The notes beneath the pieces are model-generated. The model had not been told where the DNA came from. It did not search any database and worked only from the letters and a program-made list of their open reading frames with translations. From Lutimaribacter saemankumensis (GTDB lineage Bacteria > Pseudomonadota > Alphaproteobacteria > Rhodobacterales > Rhodobacteraceae), in the NCBI RefSeq assembly GCF_900100005.1, contig NZ_FNEB01000001.1, forward strand, positions 620,001 through 684,000: DNA of 64,000 nt, given 5' to 3'. Shown piece by piece: positions 19,810 to 28,106 of the stretch. Position numbers and translations under genes: made by a program. The first letter of the stretch is position 1, and every line of letters starts with the position of its first letter.

Positions 19810-20361
19810 TCAGGCCTCCTTCTTGTACATCATCATGGCCACGGGAACCGCGGCGGCGAAGGCACCGGCGGCAAAGATATAGCCCGACAGAGCAGTCTGC
19901 ATCATGCCGGACATCATGTGCCCCGAGGTGCAGCCCCCCGCGAGGCGCGCGCCGTAAAGCACGACGAACCCGCCGAGAAAGGCGACGGCATAGCGTTTCA
20001 TCGGGGCATCACCGAAATTCGCCCGCCAGATCGCCGGGCTCTGACGCTCCGAGGCGCCGATACCGCCACGCGTCCTGGCCGAAAGAAACGCACCCAGCAT
20101 CATCGCCAGCACGAAGACAAAGCTGTAATTCAGCGGGTTTGCAGCGCTTTTGGCGTATTTGCCGCCGGATTTCGCCATGTAGGCATTGGTCGAGGTATAG
20201 CCCTCTTCGGTTTTGGTGATGAATTCCGAATTCACCACATCCGCGACGATCCCGTCGAGGATCACGAACTGGGTGCTGACGCCGATCGGCTTGACCAGCA
20301 GCACCGCCAAGAAGAAGACAAGGCCCAGCAGAACCCCGCCCGTTTTCCAGTTGAGTGGCAT
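19810..20361 (-). CDS. YeeE/YedE-family sulfur transport protein, first half-unit
   Basis: This is a 183-residue membrane protein with the family motif LAGGCTSGHMMSG (GGCTSGH at 142-148) and about four helices. The N-terminal half has a longer extracytoplasmic segment (residues about 38-75). ATG 20361 follows GGAAGGG with proper spacing, whereas an in-frame ATG at 20376 lacks a ribosome site. It forms a two-gene unit with the downstream half-protein, and two candidate operators lie upstream. Confidence 0.87.
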   Translation of the reverse strand: MPLNWKTGGVLLGLVFFLAVLLVKPIGVSTQFVILDGIVADVVNSEFITKTEEGYTSTNAYMAKSGGKYAKSAANPLNYSFVFVLAMMLGAFLSARTRGGIGASERQSPAIWRANFGDAPMKRYAVAFLGGFVVLYGARLAGGCTSGHMMSGMMQTALSGYIFAAGAFAAAVPVAMMMYKKEA

Positions 20362-20384
20362 GTGTTTCCCTTCCATTGCGATAC

Positions 20385-20400
20385 ATTCTATTGGTGGAAT
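20385..20400. promoter_or_regulatory. ATTC-N8-GAAT operator upstream of the YeeE/YedE pair
   Basis: ATTC (20385-20388) and GAAT (20397-20400) are separated by exactly 8 bases, 24 bases before the start codon. To my recollection this matches the binding motif of the sulfide/persulfide-responsive ArsR-family repressors SqrR and BigR, whose regulons include YeeE/YedE genes. The position would block transcription. Confidence 0.5.
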
Positions 20401-20420
20401 ATATCAGCGGAAACACATTC

Positions 20421-20444
20421 CTGATTTGAGATGGATCAAATCAG
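20421..20444. promoter_or_regulatory. Perfect 9-bp inverted repeat, CRP/FNR-like, upstream of the YeeE/YedE pair
   Basis: CTGATTTGA (20421-20429) and TCAAATCAG (20436-20444) flank a 6-base spacer. The inner TTTGA-N6-TCAAA has the geometry of CRP/FNR-family sites. It lies 60-83 bases before the transporter start and just after the coxE stop, so a weak terminator role for coxE cannot be excluded, but there is no T-tract. Confidence 0.4.
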
Positions 20445-20464
20445 CCGCGGCGGGGCCCGCCCTG

Positions 20465-21715
20465 TCAGAGCATCGCCATCAGGCGGTCCTTGTCGCCGCT
20501 GTCGCGGGAGGCGGAAATCGCCCTGCCCAGTTCTTCGAGGCTTTGAATGTTGTGGCCGGCACGGAAGGCATCGACATGCGGCAGCATCGCGCGGATGCCC
20601 TCGGCTTTGGGGGCAAACCCATCCCATCGCAACAGCGGATTGAGCCAGATCAGACGGCGCGACGACAGGTGCAGCCGCTCCATTTCGCGGGCAAGATCGT
20701 GGTCGGTGTCGCGATCCAGCCCATCAGTGATCAGCAACACGACCGCGCCCTGCCCCATGACGCGGCGCGACCAGTCGCGGTTGAAGGCATGCAGGCAGGC
20801 GGCGATACGGGTGCCGCCCTCCCAGTCCTGCGCCTCGGCCCCGGCGGCGGCCAGCGCCTGATCGACATCCCGCGTGGCCAGATGCCGGGTGATGTTGGTC
20901 AGCCGCGTCCCGAAGGTGAAGGCATGGACCTTGGCCCATCCCGCGCCCTTTTCGTTGGCGACGGCATGAAGGAAATGCAGGACCATCCGGCTGTACTGGC
21001 TCATCGAGCCGGAAATATCGCAAAGCACCACAAGATTGGGCCAGCGCGTGCGATGCGCCTTGAGGCTGAGATCGCGCATCTCGCCGCCCTGCCGCAGACT
21101 GGCGCGCAACGTCCTGCGCCAGTCGAGCGCATGGCCCGAAAGGCTGGCCCGCGTCCGGCGGGACCGCAACGGCTGCACCGGCAATTTCAGCCGTGCGATC
21201 ATGCGCTTGGCCTCGGCCACCTCGGCGGTGCTCATCTGTTCGAAATCGAGCGTCTTGAGGCGTTCTTCGCGGCTGATCGTCATCGAGGCGTCGATTTCGA
21301 TCTGGGTTTCCTCTTCGCCTGCCTCGGGCTGTTCGACCTCGCGGTTGGCCCCGTCGAGCAGCGCCTCGGCCGCGCGCTTTTCGGCCGCCTGCGCGGCGCG
21401 CTCTTCCTGCACACCGCGCACGGCGGGCAGCATCATCGACATCATGTGCTCCACGTAGCGCGGATCGCGCCAGTAGAGCCGGAAGATCTGCGAAAACACC
21501 CGCGCCTGTTCGGGACGCGAAACGAAACAGGCATGAAGCACCCAGTAGAAATCGCGCTTTTCGGTAAAGCCCGCCGCCTCGACCGCGCGGATCGCGTCGA
21601 TCACCCGTCCCGGCCCGATCGGCAACCCCGCCTTGCGCAGCGCGCGGGCGAAATGGGTGATGTTATGGGTCAGCTTCGGGTTTTCGGGCAGTTCGAGCGC
21701 GGGGTATTCTGGCAT
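20465..21715 (-). CDS. coxE: VWA-domain protein CoxE
   Basis: CoxE works with the MoxR ATPase CoxD in maturing the Mo active site of CO-dehydrogenase-type enzymes. The 416-residue protein has an N-terminal CoxE-type helical region and a C-terminal von Willebrand A domain with the metal site D243-S245-S247 (DISGSMS). An acidic linker (EAGEEETQIEID) separates the two. It starts 59 bases downstream of coxD, with repeat copy C in the gap. Confidence 0.9.
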   Translation of the reverse strand: MPEYPALELPENPKLTHNITHFARALRKAGLPIGPGRVIDAIRAVEAAGFTEKRDFYWVLHACFVSRPEQARVFSQIFRLYWRDPRYVEHMMSMMLPAVRGVQEERAAQAAEKRAAEALLDGANREVEQPEAGEEETQIEIDASMTISREERLKTLDFEQMSTAEVAEAKRMIARLKLPVQPLRSRRTRASLSGHALDWRRTLRASLRQGGEMRDLSLKAHRTRWPNLVVLCDISGSMSQYSRMVLHFLHAVANEKGAGWAKVHAFTFGTRLTNITRHLATRDVDQALAAAGAEAQDWEGGTRIAACLHAFNRDWSRRVMGQGAVVLLITDGLDRDTDHDLAREMERLHLSSRRLIWLNPLLRWDGFAPKAEGIRAMLPHVDAFRAGHNIQSLEELGRAISASRDSGDKDRLMAML

Positions 21716-21723
21716 AGGTCAGA

Positions 21724-21774
21724 ACCGGGGGCGCTGCCCCCGGACCCCCGGGATATTTGCTGAAAGAGAAAACA
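21724..21774 (-). repeat. Dispersed intergenic repeat, copy C
   Basis: On the minus strand GTTTTCTCTTTC is followed by CAAATATCCCGGGG and the hairpin arms CCGGGGGC and GCCCCCGG (21725-21732 and 21736-21743 on the plus strand). It fills the coxD-coxE gap. Confidence 0.8.
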
Positions 21775-22683
21775 TCAGGCCGGTTCCATGCTGGCGCGGG
21801 CCTCGTCGAGGATGCGTTTCGCCTCGGAACCCTGCAGGCGGGCGATGTCGTCCTGGTATTTCAGGATCGCGCCCAACGTGTCGGCGATGACCTCGGGCGA
21901 CAGATCGATCACGTCGAGCGCCAGGAGGCACTTGGCCCAGTCGATTGTTTCGGCGACGCCCGGTTTCTTGAACAGATCCTCGGTGCGCAATTGCTGGACA
22001 AAGGCCACCACCTCGCGGCTGAGCGCCTCGGCCGCTTCGGGTGCGCGGGCCTGCAGGATTTCGATCTCGCGCTCGAAGCTGGGATAATCGACCCAGTGAT
22101 AGAGGCACCGGCGCTTCAGCGCGTCATGCACCTCGCGGGTACGGTTGGAGGTCAGGATCACGATGGGCGGCTCGGGCGCCTTGACGGTGCCAAGCTCGGG
22201 GATCGTGACCTGGAAATCGGACAGCGCCTCGAGCAGGAAAGCCTCGAACGGCTCGTCTGTGCGGTCGATCTCGTCGATCAGCAGGACGGGCGCGCCGCCA
22301 TCCTGCGGGCGCATCGCCTGCAAGAGCGGCCGTTCGATCAGGTAGTCCTGGGTGAAAAGTTCGGTCTTGAGCGCATCGCGATCGGCCCCGCCTGCGGCTT
22401 CGGCGGTGCGGATGGCGATCATCTGCTCGGCGAAATTCCATTCATACACGGCCGAAGAGGCATCCAGCCCCTCGTAGCATTGCAGCCGGATCAGGCGGCG
22501 CCCGAGGGCGGATGCGATGGCCTTGGCGATCTCGGTCTTGCCGGTGCCGGCCTCGCCCTCCAGGAACAGCGGCCGCCCGAGCCGCAGCGACAGGAACACG
22601 ACGGTGGCAAGCGCCCGCCCGCAAACGTAATCCTGCCCGGCCAGCGCCTCTTGCACAGCGTCGATCGATGGCAAATCTTTCAT
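21775..22683 (-). CDS. coxD: MoxR-family AAA+ ATPase CoxD
   Basis: This 302-residue chaperone-type ATPase has Walker A GEAGTGKT at 43-50, Walker B VLLIDEID at 133-140, sensor 1 VILTSNRTRE and an arginine-finger region ALKRRCLYHWVDYP. In Oligotropha, CoxD is needed to build the Cu-Mo site of CO dehydrogenase. I chose ATG 22683 because GGGAGG lies upstream and MKDLPSIDAV is the usual start. It is the first minus-strand gene of the locus and diverges from the glycosyltransferase cluster across 208 bases. coxG is not present. Confidence 0.92.
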   Translation of the reverse strand: MKDLPSIDAVQEALAGQDYVCGRALATVVFLSLRLGRPLFLEGEAGTGKTEIAKAIASALGRRLIRLQCYEGLDASSAVYEWNFAEQMIAIRTAEAAGGADRDALKTELFTQDYLIERPLLQAMRPQDGGAPVLLIDEIDRTDEPFEAFLLEALSDFQVTIPELGTVKAPEPPIVILTSNRTREVHDALKRRCLYHWVDYPSFEREIEILQARAPEAAEALSREVVAFVQQLRTEDLFKKPGVAETIDWAKCLLALDVIDLSPEVIADTLGAILKYQDDIARLQGSEAKRILDEARASMEPA

Positions 22684-22891
22684 TGTCGTCCTCCCTGCCA
22701 GCAAGAGAAGTGCATTTGCGGCGCAACAGGTCAACACCCGCAATGCCGCAGCCGGGCGCCAAGATTGACGTCAATCCCGTGACCTGTCATGATTTTGGCA
22801 ACAAATTTCAGGCCAAGCGGGACCAACCCGACCGGCCGACGAGGCGTAGACGAGTGATGACATCGGACATGACAGCCGGGGGGCGGGCGTG

Positions 22892-23923
22892 ATGCGGATT
22901 GCCGCCGTCACCTGTGTAAAGAACGAGGGCCCGTTCCTGCTGGAATGGATTGCGTTCAATCGGCTGATCGGGGTCACGGACCACCTTTTCTATTCCAACG
23001 ACTGCACCGACGCGACCGACCGGATGCTGGATGCGCTGGCCGCGCGCGGGATCGTGCAGCACCTGCCCAACCCCGCCGAGGGGCGCAATTACCAGATGGA
23101 GGCGCTGAAAGACGCCGCCAGGCAGCCGATCGTGCAGGACGCCGACTGGGTCTGGGTTGCCGATGTCGATGAATTCCTGAACATCCATGCCGGCGACCAC
23201 ACGATCCCCGCCTTGATCGACGCCTGCGGCGACCCGCAGGCGATCAGCGTGACGTTCCAGTTCTTCGCCAATGACGATATCGAGGCGTTCGAAGACCGTC
23301 CGGTGATCGGGCAATTTACCCGCAGCCACAATCCCGACCTGTGGTGCGGGCAATCCGCGATCGAGGTCAAGTCACTGGTGCGGAAGGATTTTCCGCTGCA
23401 GTATTTCGGCGCGCACCGGCCGTTCTTCAAGAAAACGCTGGCCCCGCGCAAGCGCCCGATGTGGACGGACGGGTCCGGGCGCAAGGTGCCGCACAAATTT
23501 CTTGTGGCCGCCAACCCGCGCCGCATCCGCAAGTTTCCGGCGGCGGGCGCGCGCGATTTCGCGACGCTCAACCACTATGCCTTGCGTTCGCTCGACAGCT
23601 ACCTTGTCAAGAACGACCGCGGCGACGTGAACCGCGAAAACCGGGCTTTCGACGACACCTATTGGCGCGAGCGCAACGACCCCGCCTATCTGGACACATC
23701 GATCCAGCGTTACCTGCCGGCGTTGGAAAAAGCGCTGAAAGAGCTGAAATCAGATCCCGAAATCGCTGCATTGCATCACGAGGCGGTGGCGCTCCATCTC
23801 GCCAAGCGCGACGAGCTGCTGACGCAGAAACCCTATCGCCAGATGCGCGACCAGCTTAAGGCGGCGAGCAAGCTGCCCCCGGACGAAGAGGCGCTTCTGA
23901 TCGAACTGGGGCTGGCGTCATGA
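22892..23923 (+). CDS. GT2-type glycosyltransferase (Glyco_tranf_2_4), paralogue 1
   Basis: This 343-residue protein starts MRIAAVTCVKNEGPFLLEW, the typical nucleotide-sugar-binding opening of GT-A fold enzymes in this family, with FYSNDCTD and the metal-binding DVDEF at 91-95. NHYALRS near residue 230 is a family hallmark repeated in both paralogues downstream. The acceptor is unknown; surface polysaccharide or glycan decoration is the usual role. A GTG directly before the ATG is an alternative start. It overlaps the sulfotransferase gene by 4 bases. Confidence 0.85.
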   Translation: MRIAAVTCVKNEGPFLLEWIAFNRLIGVTDHLFYSNDCTDATDRMLDALAARGIVQHLPNPAEGRNYQMEALKDAARQPIVQDADWVWVADVDEFLNIHAGDHTIPALIDACGDPQAISVTFQFFANDDIEAFEDRPVIGQFTRSHNPDLWCGQSAIEVKSLVRKDFPLQYFGAHRPFFKKTLAPRKRPMWTDGSGRKVPHKFLVAANPRRIRKFPAAGARDFATLNHYALRSLDSYLVKNDRGDVNRENRAFDDTYWRERNDPAYLDTSIQRYLPALEKALKELKSDPEIAALHHEAVALHLAKRDELLTQKPYRQMRDQLKAASKLPPDEEALLIELGLAS

Positions 23924-24567
23924 GCGACCGTCTGCGCGTCATAAACCTTGGCCTGCCGAAATCCGGCACGACGACGCTGGGTCATGCCCTGAAAGTGTCG
24001 GGCTTGAAGACCGCCGATTACCGGATCCGCCCGCACCAGACCCGCGACGAGACATTGCGCCGGCAATTCGTGGGCCAGTTGATGTATGAGGGGTATTTCC
24101 ATCAGGGCGACCCGTTGGCCCGGATGGAAAATTTCGATTGCTTCACGGAAATCAATGTCTTGCGGGGCGATCTTTCCATTTGGCCGCAGATGGATTGGGG
24201 GTTGATCGACGCGATCCGCAGATGCCACCCCGGCGCGCGCTTCGTGGCCAGCTGGCGCGATCCGCGCGCCATGTCGGACAGCATGCTGCGCTGGTCGAAC
24301 CTTGGCACCGAACGGCTGCCCCGCGGCCACATCCCCGGCCTGCCTGCGGGCTTCGGCGTCACCACGGACGAGCGCATACGCTGGATCGAGGCGCATTATG
24401 CCCATCTGGACCGGCTTTTCGAAGGCGACGAGGCCTATCTGCGCTTTGATATTGCCGATCCGGGCGCGGCCGACCTGATCAGCGGGCATCTCGGCATCGC
24501 CCTGAAATGGTGGGGCCGCCGCAACGCCAACAAGGCATCAAAGACCGAACGGACGGAAAACGCCTGA
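23920..24567 (+). CDS. Sulfotransferase-family protein
   Basis: This 215-residue cytoplasmic enzyme should transfer sulfate from PAPS to a sugar or similar acceptor. The 5'-phosphosulfate loop is GLPKSGTTTL at 11-20 and the 3'-phosphate region is ASWRDPRAMSDSML with R113 and S119/S121. The length is short but complete for the bacterial family. It overlaps the genes on both sides (4 bases and 1 base), so it is co-translated with two glycosyltransferases, suggesting a sulfated glycan product. Confidence 0.83.
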   Translation: MSDRLRVINLGLPKSGTTTLGHALKVSGLKTADYRIRPHQTRDETLRRQFVGQLMYEGYFHQGDPLARMENFDCFTEINVLRGDLSIWPQMDWGLIDAIRRCHPGARFVASWRDPRAMSDSMLRWSNLGTERLPRGHIPGLPAGFGVTTDERIRWIEAHYAHLDRLFEGDEAYLRFDIADPGAADLISGHLGIALKWWGRRNANKASKTERTENA

Positions 24568-26930
24568 TGCGCATCTACCTGCATATCGGCCTTGCGGCCA
24601 TGGGGGCCGCGCGTCTTCAGGACGTGCTGGCCGACAAACGCGAACAGCTTGCGCAAAAGGGGTATCTCTTTCCGCGCGCCGCAGGCGGCAAGAACCACAC
24701 CCGGCTGTTCATGGCCGTAACAGACCCCGACCATATCGACACGCTGCGCTTTAACCGGGGCTACATCACCCCGGAAAAGCAACAGGCGCTCTACGATCAG
24801 CTTGCTGCTGGTCTGGCCCGCGATGTGGCGGCGGCCGATCCCAAGGCGCTGATCCTGTCGGCATCGCAGCTTGGCCCATCATTGGCCCGGCGGTCCGAGC
24901 TGGAGCGGCTGCACGCACTGCTTTCCCCGTTGTCCGACGATATCCGCATCATCGCCCATGTCGACGAACAGGGCCGCGCACTGGCCCGCCACTATGCGCA
25001 GCAGGTGCTGGAAGGGCGTAGGGCGTCGCTCGACCTGGAATTCGAAATGGCCGGCAGCAAAGACTGGTGGGACGACGCGCTGCTGGACGGGCATGTGATC
25101 GAACCGGACAAGGGCCAGTTCCTCGAAGTGCAGTGCCCGGCGTTCTGGTTGGATTATCAACGGCTTGTCAGCCACTGGGAAAGCGTTTTCGGCAACGGTT
25201 CCGTCACATTGCGCCCCTATGACGAGGCGCGGTTTTATGGTGCCGAAGCGACCGAGGAACTGCGCGAGATGTTCGGGATCGAAGAAACCCTGGGCAAGGC
25301 GCAGCCCGGCAGCCCCGACGCGCAGCCCTCGGCGGCGTCGCTGGCGCGGTCGCGGCAGTTGAATGACCTGATCCTGCGGCTGCTTGCCCGGACCGACCGC
25401 GTGCTGCCCCGGCAGCTTTGGCGCAAGTTTCACGGCGAAATAGCGATTGACGGCGATCCGATCCATCCCGGCGAACTGGCCGAAATATCCAAGACCTTCG
25501 AGGCGCAGAACAAGGCGCTTCTCAAGGCGCATCCGGCGTTGACGCCCGAAAGCCTGAAACGCGACCGCGCGCGCCCCGGCGGCTGGTCCGAGGCCGATCC
25601 CGGCAACGGCTATCGCGCCTCGCAATACCTGCTGGCCTTCAGGTGGCGGATCGACAAGGCCACGCGCGAAGAAAAGAAAACCAAGATCGCCGACCTTGAA
25701 CAGGTGAACGGCAACGCCGCGCCGCCCGCCGAACCCGAGGACGGGTTGAGCCAAGCGGCAAAGGCGATCATGCCGCCGCTTGCGGTGCAGAATTTTCACA
25801 AGCTCAAGGACAGCTCGTTCCGCCCGCACAACAAGCTGGGCCGCCTGAACGAAGAACAGCCTCTGCCCCCCTACGCGCCCATGCCGCCGCGCGACCTGCC
25901 GAAAGGATCGACCGGTAACGTGATCGTCGGCTGCATGAAGAACGAGGCCCCCTACATCGTCGAATGGGTGGCCTATCACCGGGCGATCGGGATCGACAAT
26001 TTCCTGATCTACACCAATGATTGCAGCGACAGCACGGCGGAGATCCTCGACCGGCTGGATGCGATGGGCATCGTCCATCACCGCAACAACGACAACTGGA
26101 AGGGCAACTCCCCCCAGCAGCACGCGCTGGATCAGGCCCTTAAGGAAGATGTCATCCAGAACGCCGAATGGATCATCCATATCGACGTGGACGAATTCAT
26201 CAACATCCGCTGCGGCAACGGCACGCTGGACGATTTCCTGGCCGCCGTGCCCGATGCCACCAATGTCGCGATGACATGGCGGCTTTTCGGCCATAACGGC
26301 GTGCGCGACCTGAGCGATGACCTCGTGATCGCCCAATTCGACACCTGCGCCCCGAAATACTGCCCCAAGCCGCATACCGTCTGGGGCTTCAAGACGATGT
26401 TCCGCAACATCGGCGCCTATTCCAAGATCAGCTGCCACCGCCCGAACAAGCTGTCAGACGATTTCGCGGCCAAGGTGAAATGGGTCAACGGATCGGGTCA
26501 GGACATGACCCGCGAAGTCGCCAAGAACGGCTGGCGCAATTCGAAAAAATCCATTGGTTACGACCTGTTGCAGCTCAATCATTATGCGCTCCGCTCGGCC
26601 GAATCCTTTCTGATCAAGCGTCAGCGCGGGCGTGCTCTGCATGTGGACCGCTCGATCGGGCTGAACTACTGGATTCGGATGGACTGGGGCGATGCGCGTG
26701 ACGTGACGATCCAGCGCAACATTCCCCGCCTGCGCGCGGAATACGACCGGCTGATGCAGGACAAGACGCTTGCGAAATGGCACGCAAAGGGCCTTGAATG
26801 GCACCGTGCCAAGGCGCAGGAACTGCACGCGATGCCCGAGTTCGAAGAGCTTTACCAGCAGGCCCTGCAGGTTCGGCTGAACGGGATGGAGCGCGTGGCC
26901 TATGCCCTGGCGCTGGATATGGAAAGTTAG
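24567..26930 (+). CDS. Fusion of a degenerate sulfotransferase domain and a GT2 glycosyltransferase
   Basis: The 787-residue protein has two parts. Residues 1-about 290 look like a sulfotransferase-fold domain (MRIYLHIGLAAMGAARLQDV, then a KGYLFPRAAGG element), but the PAPS loop, usually HKTGTT-like, reads LAAMGAA, with no Lys, Ser or Thr to hold the phosphosulfate. After a charged linker with a putative coiled segment (about 370-400), residues about 450-787 are a full GT2 domain: KNEAPYIVEWVAYHRAIG from 458, YTNDCSD, DVDEF at 540-544 and NHYALRS. The start ATG overlaps the preceding TGA by 1 base. The domain may be a non-catalytic sulfate- or glycan-binding module. Confidence 0.8.
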   Translation: MRIYLHIGLAAMGAARLQDVLADKREQLAQKGYLFPRAAGGKNHTRLFMAVTDPDHIDTLRFNRGYITPEKQQALYDQLAAGLARDVAAADPKALILSASQLGPSLARRSELERLHALLSPLSDDIRIIAHVDEQGRALARHYAQQVLEGRRASLDLEFEMAGSKDWWDDALLDGHVIEPDKGQFLEVQCPAFWLDYQRLVSHWESVFGNGSVTLRPYDEARFYGAEATEELREMFGIEETLGKAQPGSPDAQPSAASLARSRQLNDLILRLLARTDRVLPRQLWRKFHGEIAIDGDPIHPGELAEISKTFEAQNKALLKAHPALTPESLKRDRARPGGWSEADPGNGYRASQYLLAFRWRIDKATREEKKTKIADLEQVNGNAAPPAEPEDGLSQAAKAIMPPLAVQNFHKLKDSSFRPHNKLGRLNEEQPLPPYAPMPPRDLPKGSTGNVIVGCMKNEAPYIVEWVAYHRAIGIDNFLIYTNDCSDSTAEILDRLDAMGIVHHRNNDNWKGNSPQQHALDQALKEDVIQNAEWIIHIDVDEFINIRCGNGTLDDFLAAVPDATNVAMTWRLFGHNGVRDLSDDLVIAQFDTCAPKYCPKPHTVWGFKTMFRNIGAYSKISCHRPNKLSDDFAAKVKWVNGSGQDMTREVAKNGWRNSKKSIGYDLLQLNHYALRSAESFLIKRQRGRALHVDRSIGLNYWIRMDWGDARDVTIQRNIPRLRAEYDRLMQDKTLAKWHAKGLEWHRAKAQELHAMPEFEELYQQALQVRLNGMERVAYALALDMES

Positions 26931-26947
26931 GAAAGGCGCGTAGGCGT

Positions 26948-27991
26948 TTGAATTTTCTCGCAGTTCTTACCGTCCGAAACGAAGGCGCCTTTCTTCTGGA
27001 ATGGCTGGCCCATCACCGTGCGGTTGGATTTACCGACTTCCTGATCTTTTCGAACGATTGCCAGGATGGCACGGATGCGATGCTCGACCGGCTGGATGCA
27101 ATGGGCATCGTCACCCACAAGCGCAACGATGGCCCCTATGACAAGGGCGGCATCCAGTTCACCGCGCTGAAAGCCGCCGAGAAACTGCCCATCGTGCAGC
27201 GTGCCGACTGGATCCTGCCGCTGGACGTGGACGAGTTCGTCAACATCCACACCGGTGACCGCACCCTGCCCGCGCTGCTGGCGGCGCTGCCTGACGCCAC
27301 GGCGATCACGCTCACCTGGCGGCTGTTCGGAAACGCCGATGTCGTGCATTTCGAAGATACGCCCGTCACCCGCCAGTTCACCCGTGCGGCGCCGGTGGTC
27401 ATGCACTGGCCCTGGCGCTCGGCGATGTTCAAGACGCTTTACCGCAATGACGGCACGTATGGGAAACTGGGTGTTCACCGCCCGCGCAAACCGGACGACG
27501 ACCGCCTGGCGCAGGCGCGCTGGTTCGACGGCGAAGGGCGCGAACTGGACGACAAGTTCAAGACGACGCGGATATTCTCCAACTACGGCCGCTCGAATTA
27601 CGCCCTGGCGCAGCTAAATCATTACCCGCTTGGCGCGATGGAAAGCTTTGTGGTCAAGGCAGACCGCGGCCGCGCGGTGCATTCCGACCACATGCTGGAT
27701 GTCGACTACTGGGTCGAACGGAACTTTTGCACCGACGAGGACCGTTCGATCCTGTCGTTCGACAGCTCGGGTGAATTGGTGGCCCTGAAATCCGACCCCG
27801 AACTTGCTGCCCTGCACGATGCGGCGGTGGCCTGGCGCAAGGCCCGGTTCCAGGAGCTGATGCTGCACGAGCCCTATCGCGCGCTCTTCGGGCGTCTGCT
27901 GATGACGCCGCCTAGCCGCCCGGTGCCTGTCAATGCGGCGCGCTTCATGATCCAGCACGCCAACCGCGCCCGCACGGGCGAGGACTCATAG
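26948..27991 (+). CDS. GT2-type glycosyltransferase, paralogue 3 (TTG start)
   Basis: This 347-residue protein is homologous to the first enzyme and to the GT part of the fusion: LNFLAVLTVRNEGAFLLEW at the start, FSNDCQDG, DVDEF at 93-97 and NHYPLGAMES near 240. No ATG lies near the family start, so TTG 26948 is preferred, with AGGAAAGG upstream; a longer in-frame opening exists but overlaps the previous gene. Three tandem paralogues suggest stepwise addition of similar sugars or a duplicated specificity set. Confidence 0.82.
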   Translation: MNFLAVLTVRNEGAFLLEWLAHHRAVGFTDFLIFSNDCQDGTDAMLDRLDAMGIVTHKRNDGPYDKGGIQFTALKAAEKLPIVQRADWILPLDVDEFVNIHTGDRTLPALLAALPDATAITLTWRLFGNADVVHFEDTPVTRQFTRAAPVVMHWPWRSAMFKTLYRNDGTYGKLGVHRPRKPDDDRLAQARWFDGEGRELDDKFKTTRIFSNYGRSNYALAQLNHYPLGAMESFVVKADRGRAVHSDHMLDVDYWVERNFCTDEDRSILSFDSSGELVALKSDPELAALHDAAVAWRKARFQELMLHEPYRALFGRLLMTPPSRPVPVNAARFMIQHANRARTGEDS

Positions 27992-28106
27992 CCCGAAATT
28001 CACACGCTTTCTCCCAAATCCTGCCGCAAACTCCGCCTAGCTTGCCGCTCAAAGAATGACCTGCGCCCGATTTCAACGGGCGCGGCGGAACTTGAGGACG
28101 AGTGGT

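Noticed and set aside
20421-20444. The inverted repeat after coxE as a rho-independent terminator.
   Set aside because: The stem is AT-rich and lacks a T-tract. Its symmetry and spacing are closer to a regulator site.
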